Shown piece by piece: positions 6,280-9,726 of a stretch of DNA of 9,726 nt (its first letter is position 1; each line of letters begins with the position of its first letter). Made by a program: the position numbers and the translations under genes. This stretch comes from Paracoccaceae bacterium (GTDB lineage Bacteria; Pseudomonadota; Alphaproteobacteria; Rhodobacterales; Rhodobacteraceae): contig JAAEZW010000054.1 in NCBI GenBank assembly GCA_018222665.1, forward strand, positions 1-9,726, in the 5' to 3' direction. The notes under the pieces are model-generated. The model did no database searches. It was not told the origin of the DNA and was given only the letters and a program-made list of their open reading frames with translations.

Positions 6280-7470
6280 TTACGCCGCGCGGGCGCGATT
6301 TGATTTTTTGTTCCGCCAGCGGCCCTTAGCCTGTGGTTTTTTACGTGCAGGTTTCCCAGCGGGTCGATTGTGCGCTGACTTGGCAGCCTTAGGATTAATT
6401 AGCCGCTCAATATCATTCAATTTTTCCATATCGTCGCGCGTCGCTAGGTTTAATGCGATGCCCTGCGCGCCATTGCGGCCCGTTCTGCCGATGCGATGAA
6501 TGTAATCTTCCGTTTGGCGTGGTAAGTCAAAATTGATCACTTGATGAATATGAGGCACATCAATGCCACGCGCGGCTACATCTGTTGCGACAAGCACGCG
6601 AAATTTATTGTCGCGCAAATTTGAAATGACGCGTTCGCGTTTGCTTTGGCGCAAATCGCCGTGAATGGCTTCTGCGGTGATACCCGCAGATTTCAAACGT
6701 TTCGCCATTTTTTCGGTGGCGAACTTGCTGTTCATAAAGACTATCGCGCTTTGATCATGTTCTCGCAATGCATCGACCAGCATTTCAAATTTGCCGTCTT
6801 TGCTGACGAACTGCGTCGATTGAACAATGTTATCCCCAACACTGTTCACCTGACCCATTTCTATACGAACTGGATTTTGTAGATACTGTGCAGAGATTTT
6901 TTGGATATTCTTCGGCAGCGTCGCAGAGAATAGTAGTGTTTGACGATCCTCTGAAACATGCGAAAAGATTTCGGCGATGGGTGCGGAAAATCCCATGTCC
7001 AACATTCGATCCGTTTCATCAAGCACAACATAGTTAAACCCAGAAAGATTCAGGCTCTTACGTTCCAAATGGTCGATGATACGTCCAGGTGTGCCAACTA
7101 CGATCTTTGGCCTTTTGCCCAATGCCTGAACCTGACGTTCAATCGATGCGCCACCAATCAACACGACAGAGCGGATTTTGGATTTCGCACTCAGGAATGC
7201 ACGAATTTGCTCGTCCACTTGTAGCGCAAGTTCACGTGTTGGAGTTACGATGATGCCATAGACATCCGCGTGATTCATAATCTTTGTCAGAAGTGGAATG
7301 GAAAACGCCGCTGTTTTCCCAGTTCCTGTTTGTGCAGAACCTAATATATCGCGATGTTCCAAGGCGGCAGGGATTGCGCGCTCTTGAACGGGAGTGGGTT
7401 TATCAAAACCCAATGCATCCAATTTATGCTGCAGTGCCTCTGGCAGCGCAAAATCTTGGAATGTTGTCAT
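6280..7470 (-). CDS. DEAD-box ATP-dependent RNA helicase, RhlE-like, 396 aa
   Basis: An ATP-dependent RNA-unwinding enzyme for RNA remodelling, likely in ribosome assembly or cold-adapted mRNA turnover. Motifs run in order: Q motif (GFDKPTPVQ, 21-29), motif I AQTGTGKT (46-53), Ia PTRELALQ (77-84), Ib TPGR (127-130), motif II DETD (151-154), motif III SAT (182-184), motif V ATDVAARGID (295-304) and motif VI HRIGRTGR (325-332). Motif II has Thr in place of the Ala of DEAD. The C-terminus from about residue 361 is a short Lys/Arg-rich tail (RPAGKPARKKPQAKGRWRNK) typical of RhlE-like RNA-binding extensions. The ATG at 7470 has GAGGT about 9 nt upstream. The CspA gene follows 40 nt downstream, supporting a cold-response pairing. 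RhlE is my best subgroup guess. Confidence 0.95.
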   Translation of the reverse strand: MTTFQDFALPEALQHKLDALGFDKPTPVQERAIPAALEHRDILGSAQTGTGKTAAFSIPLLTKIMNHADVYGIIVTPTRELALQVDEQIRAFLSAKSKIRSVVLIGGASIERQVQALGKRPKIVVGTPGRIIDHLERKSLNLSGFNYVVLDETDRMLDMGFSAPIAEIFSHVSEDRQTLLFSATLPKNIQKISAQYLQNPVRIEMGQVNSVGDNIVQSTQFVSKDGKFEMLVDALREHDQSAIVFMNSKFATEKMAKRLKSAGITAEAIHGDLRQSKRERVISNLRDNKFRVLVATDVAARGIDVPHIHQVINFDLPRQTEDYIHRIGRTGRNGAQGIALNLATRDDMEKLNDIERLINPKAAKSAHNRPAGKPARKKPQAKGRWRNKKSNRARAA

Positions 7471-7710
7471 ACTAAGTGACCTCGAAAGTACATAAGGACG
7501 AGTGAGGTTGGGATCACGCGCCTTCGGTTTGTTTTTGTTACTAGCACTGCGCAGATGAAATCACCCACGTGGCAAAACTCAAAACAAAGGGAAGGGTCGA
7601 AGTTATAAGATCCTTGTCATTTCAAAATGACGTTTGGAAAGAGTATCGCTAAGCTGTGGGGCATCTATCGTGTTCACTCGTATATAGCAAGCTTTTTCAC
7701 ACACGATCCG
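7471..7710 (-). promoter_or_regulatory. Gene-free leader/promoter region of the helicase-CspA pair
   Basis: These 240 nt between the DUF1330 stop and the helicase start contain no convincing coding frame. They must hold the helicase promoter and the 3' end of the DUF1330 transcript, but I see no intrinsic terminator with a T-run. A 16-bp dyad at 7616-7631 lies about 146 nt upstream of the helicase ATG, near a TATAAC box (minus strand, 7602-7607). If transcription starts near there the mRNA leader would exceed 120 nt, as is common for cold-induced genes. This is an inference. Confidence 0.4.
7616..7631. promoter_or_regulatory. 16-bp dyad GTCATTT-CA-AAATGAC
   Basis: Perfect 7-bp inverted arms around CA lie in the helicase upstream region. 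On the minus strand the centre reads TTGAAA, a possible -35-like element 12 nt before TATAAC. That is too close for a housekeeping promoter but within reach of some alternative sigma spacings. It may be an operator or part of a stress promoter. Confidence 0.35.
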
Positions 7711-8127
7711 CTAGTTGGCAAAATTTGCACCCAGTTCTAATGGGCCTGTGCGGATCAGTCGGGATGTTTTCACCGCGATCTGACGATGCTCCATCGCTTT
7801 GCGGTAATCGGAGTTTTTGATCATTGAAACAAAGGCGTCAAGATTTGGATATTCCGCGATGAAACATAAATCCCATTGTTCATCACTTGGCCCAATTAAC
7901 ATGGCCAAGTGTTCACCACGCCAAACAATGCGCCCACCAAGAGCGGCAAAAATCGGGGCAGTTTCACGCCCGTAATTGCGATAGGCGTCCCGCCCAGACA
8001 TCACCGTTCCATCGGGATATGTGACTGTTTCGTGGAATTTGACAAGGTTAAGCATATGCATCGGGCGATCATCTTCGACATTTCTAAAATTGCGAAACTG
8101 TTCGCCGTCAAATCCCACGTAATCCAT
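7711..8127 (-). CDS. DUF1330 domain-containing protein, 138 aa
   Basis: A small cytoplasmic protein of the dimeric alpha/beta-barrel (ferredoxin-like) DUF1330 group. Signs are MLNLVKF (25-31), YPDG (37-40), GRDAYRNYG (45-53), GGRIVWRGE (64-72), IGP..E.WD (78-86), EYPNLDAFVSMI (92-103) and DYRKAMEHR (107-115). It is longer than the usual ~95-residue members because of extensions at both ends. The biochemical function of the family is not settled; relatives in such barrels act as small monooxygenases, isomerases or binding proteins. The ATG at 8127 lies 2 nt after the dioxygenase stop, and its ribosome site GGAGA lies inside the last codons of that gene, so translation is coupled. It probably acts on the same substrate or product as the dioxygenase. 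Confidence 0.9.
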   Translation of the reverse strand: MDYVGFDGEQFRNFRNVEDDRPMHMLNLVKFHETVTYPDGTVMSGRDAYRNYGRETAPIFAALGGRIVWRGEHLAMLIGPSDEQWDLCFIAEYPNLDAFVSMIKNSDYRKAMEHRQIAVKTSRLIRTGPLELGANFAN

Positions 8128-8129
8128 GA

Positions 8130-9110
8130 TCAGTCTCCAAAATGTTCCATTGTGCCTTTGCCCGCGCGAATTTGCGCGGCTGCAAATTGCAACATTTCAG
8201 CAGCCTGTTCCAAATCCTGCGCAATATTGGCGGGATTTTCACCGAATTTTTGTTGAACAAGATTTTGTTCGAGAAATCTGTTTGCTTGAACCGCGATATG
8301 TTTTGAATATTCGGTGGTTACAACATCCTCAGGGTCTGCATGACACAGCTGATCATAACGCGAATAGTCAGGGAAGCGGGGATCATGTGGCACATATCCG
8401 TTGACCATGGTGATACGCTCACCCGGTGCCGTTAATCCCTTGGCCTGATGAACAACAAGATTGCCTTGTTGCAATATCGCATACCCTGGTCCTGGCATCG
8501 TTGGGGAAATGACAAGATCTGCTGGTACTTCCTGTCCGGCATTTTTCAACGCGGCCATCTCTTCTTTGGTGCCTTTGAAATACTGGAATTGCCCACCCTG
8601 ATTTTTGGTTGGGTCGGTGACAAACATCACGTAATCAAAACGCAGTGTATCAACGTGCCATTTATCGACGTTTTTACCGATTTCTTTCGGATTGAAATTA
8701 AGATGCCCCAACTGATGCGGGATTGTGTGCGGCATAAGCTTTAGGCCAACGATATCTGATAAAAATTCGGTAATATCGGGCGATAAACATAGATCACGCA
8801 GGAATTTCGAACGATAAACGCCACCGCGCACATTGCGTTCAATGCGTGGGTTTGTTGTGGCAAATTCTTCTAAACGTTTGACCGTATAATAAAGCGTTTC
8901 TGCACCTTCTGCCGACAAAACGCGAAAAACAGAAGTCGCGGCAAATTTTGTGGGGGCACTTTCCAATGTTTCTCCCGTGTAACCCAAGTCAGACAAGGAA
9001 TAGAGTGTCTCTGGTTTTTCCAGAGCCAAGTGAATGGCTGGATCAAATTCGGGTTCATTTTCTAATGCTGCGTATCCGTTGGGCAGTTCATTAAAATTGA
9101 TTGGGTACAT
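8130..9110 (-). CDS. Fe(II)/2-oxoglutarate dioxygenase-like protein (phytanoyl-CoA dioxygenase type), 326 aa
   Basis: A probable non-haem iron oxygenase that couples 2-oxoglutarate decarboxylation to hydroxylation of a small substrate. The facial triad is visible as H152-V-D154 (KWHVDTLRFDYVMF) and H221 (NLVVHQAKGL), with R232 (GERITMVNGY) placed to bind the 2-oxoglutarate carboxylate. Between them lies the expected jelly-roll region, GGQFQYFKG to the Gly/Pro-rich PGPGYAILQQGN. The protein is cytoplasmic, without a signal peptide. The start ATG is preceded by a strong GGAGG 5 nt upstream. It does not carry the WHSDFETWH signature of ectoine hydroxylase, so EctD is excluded. It is followed within 2 nt by the DUF1330 gene and preceded by the M24 gene with a 90-nt gap. 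The substrate is unknown, and the PhyH assignment is by motif pattern only. Confidence 0.8.
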   Translation of the reverse strand: MYPINFNELPNGYAALENEPEFDPAIHLALEKPETLYSLSDLGYTGETLESAPTKFAATSVFRVLSAEGAETLYYTVKRLEEFATTNPRIERNVRGGVYRSKFLRDLCLSPDITEFLSDIVGLKLMPHTIPHQLGHLNFNPKEIGKNVDKWHVDTLRFDYVMFVTDPTKNQGGQFQYFKGTKEEMAALKNAGQEVPADLVISPTMPGPGYAILQQGNLVVHQAKGLTAPGERITMVNGYVPHDPRFPDYSRYDQLCHADPEDVVTTEYSKHIAVQANRFLEQNLVQQKFGENPANIAQDLEQAAEMLQFAAAQIRAGKGTMEHFGD

Positions 9111-9200
9111 TTTTGCCTCCGACTAACTTGGTCACAGCATTACGATTGCCACAGAACCGCACAAGCCTGTTTCCGACGGATTCTGTCGTTCTTTTTCGCC

Positions 9201-9726
9201 TTAAAGAACGGGCAGTTCTTTAGGCGCGCGGGTACTAAGCAGGATGGGCGCACCGTCTGTGATCAGGATATTTTCTTCGGTGACCATAATGCCGCCCCCA
9301 TCGACCTTGATACTGGGCTCTAGGGTCAGAACCATGTTTTCCTCGATGATGGTTTCGTCCCACGCCGCGAGTGATGGCCATTCGGTCAGTTGCATTCCCA
9401 ACCCATGACCAAAACGTCCAACGTCGGAATTTTGCGTGTCCATCGACTTTGCCATGGCGGCGAATAAATCGCAGGCCTGAACACCGGGGCGGGCCAATTC
9501 CATTGCTGCATCCGTTGCATCGTAGAGTTTCGCATAGGCACGCTGCGCAGACTCCGTTGGCGTTTCAACGGCATAGTTACGATCAAAATCGCAGAAATAT
9601 CCGTGCAGCGTTGCGCCCGTGTCCAACATTAAAATGTGACCATTGGACAGGGGTCGGTCATCGGGTGGCGAAAGCACATCGTCATAGGATGGGTGAACAA
9701 CACCCCCAACCAAGTACGGCACATCA
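9201..9726 (-). CDS. M24 metallopeptidase-fold protein (Xaa-Pro dipeptidase/creatinase type), C-terminal part
   Basis: The C-terminal catalytic 'pita-bread' domain of an M24 protein; the N-terminus lies beyond the right edge, where the frame stays open. All five metal ligands of the family are visible: Asp in LMLDTGA (about 9623) and Asp in GYFCDFDRN (about 9590), His in RFGHGLGMQ (about 9407), Glu in LTLEPSI (about 9320) and Glu in TEENILIT (about 9275). A dinuclear metal site is thus expected and the enzyme should be active. M24 members include Xaa-Pro peptidases, creatinase, ectoine hydrolase and the DMSP lyase DddP; the fragment cannot separate these. It ends at TAA (9201-9203), 90 nt before the dioxygenase start on the same strand, with no T-run terminator between, so co-transcription is plausible. 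Confidence 0.88.
   Translation of the reverse strand, partial: DVPYLVGGVVHPSYDDVLSPPDDRPLSNGHILMLDTGATLHGYFCDFDRNYAVETPTESAQRAYAKLYDATDAAMELARPGVQACDLFAAMAKSMDTQNSDVGRFGHGLGMQLTEWPSLAAWDETIIEENMVLTLEPSIKVDGGGIMVTEENILITDGAPILLSTRAPKELPVL

Noticed and set aside
7008..7019. DETD in helicase motif II as a sequencing error
   Set aside because: The codon reads ACG in a clean frame with all other motifs intact, and a variation at this Ala is tolerated in the superfamily.
8130..9110. Ectoine hydroxylase (EctD) as the identity of the dioxygenase
   Set aside because: The characteristic WHSDFETWH region is absent (WHVDTLRFDY here) and no ectoine genes are nearby.
9151..9186. Imperfect hairpin (ACAGAACC with GG-A-TTCTGT) between the M24 and dioxygenase genes
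   Set aside because: It needs a bulge and an 18-nt loop and lacks a T-run, so a terminator call is not supported.
9201..9726. DMSP lyase DddP or ectoine hydrolase as the identity of the M24 protein
   Set aside because: Both are M24-fold proteins found in marine bacteria, but only the generic C-terminal metal ligands are visible and nothing here is diagnostic.

Overview
The window looks like the chromosome of a marine, lower-GC member of the Rhodobacterales (Roseobacter group). This rests on protein style: a TRAP-type substrate-binding protein, a DUF3726 protein ending in the GAGAG-x-xDND tail typical of that family, an Ldh-family oxidoreductase, a RhlE-like helicase beside a CspA protein, and moderate GC with AT-rich intergenic DNA. 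It is an inference, because no rRNA or other phylogenetic marker is present. No mobile element, tRNA, rRNA or CRISPR array was seen.

Region 1 (1-5904) looks like a catabolic neighbourhood. On the minus strand a cytochrome P450 (1507 to 332) is followed by the start of a TRAP substrate-binding protein (181 to the left edge). Divergent from the P450, a tightly packed plus-strand operon encodes an atypical M19 dipeptidase-like protein, a 557-residue protein I do not recognise, and a DUF3726 protein. The 9-nt gap and the 4-nt GTGA overlap suggest translational coupling. A minus-strand Ldh-family NAD(P)H oxidoreductase faces this operon, and the two stop codons overlap. The M19 protein lacks the ligands of one metal site. 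The P450 lacks the usual I-helix threonine. The Ldh protein lacks the His and Arg of the family's SHGxxR motif. A 14-bp sequence matching at 13 positions lies 76-88 nt upstream of both the TRAP and the M19 genes, in the same orientation relative to each, which hints at co-regulation. The simplest model is uptake of a small organic acid or N-methylated amino acid-like compound by the TRAP system, followed by oxidation and processing. The substrate is unknown.

Region 2 (5976-7470) is a cold-shock type pair on the minus strand. A RhlE-like DEAD-box helicase, with DETD in motif II, lies 40 nt upstream of a CspA-family protein. A strong intrinsic terminator follows the CspA gene. A gene-free stretch of about 240 nt precedes the helicase and contains a 16-bp dyad.

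Region 3 (7711-9726) is a second minus-strand catabolic set: the C-terminal part of an M24 metallopeptidase-fold hydrolase running off the right edge, then an Fe(II)/2-oxoglutarate dioxygenase-like protein and a DUF1330 protein. The dioxygenase stop and the DUF1330 start are only 2 nt apart.

The best candidate for something undescribed is the M19-like / 557-residue / DUF3726 operon with its flanking P450, TRAP and Ldh genes.
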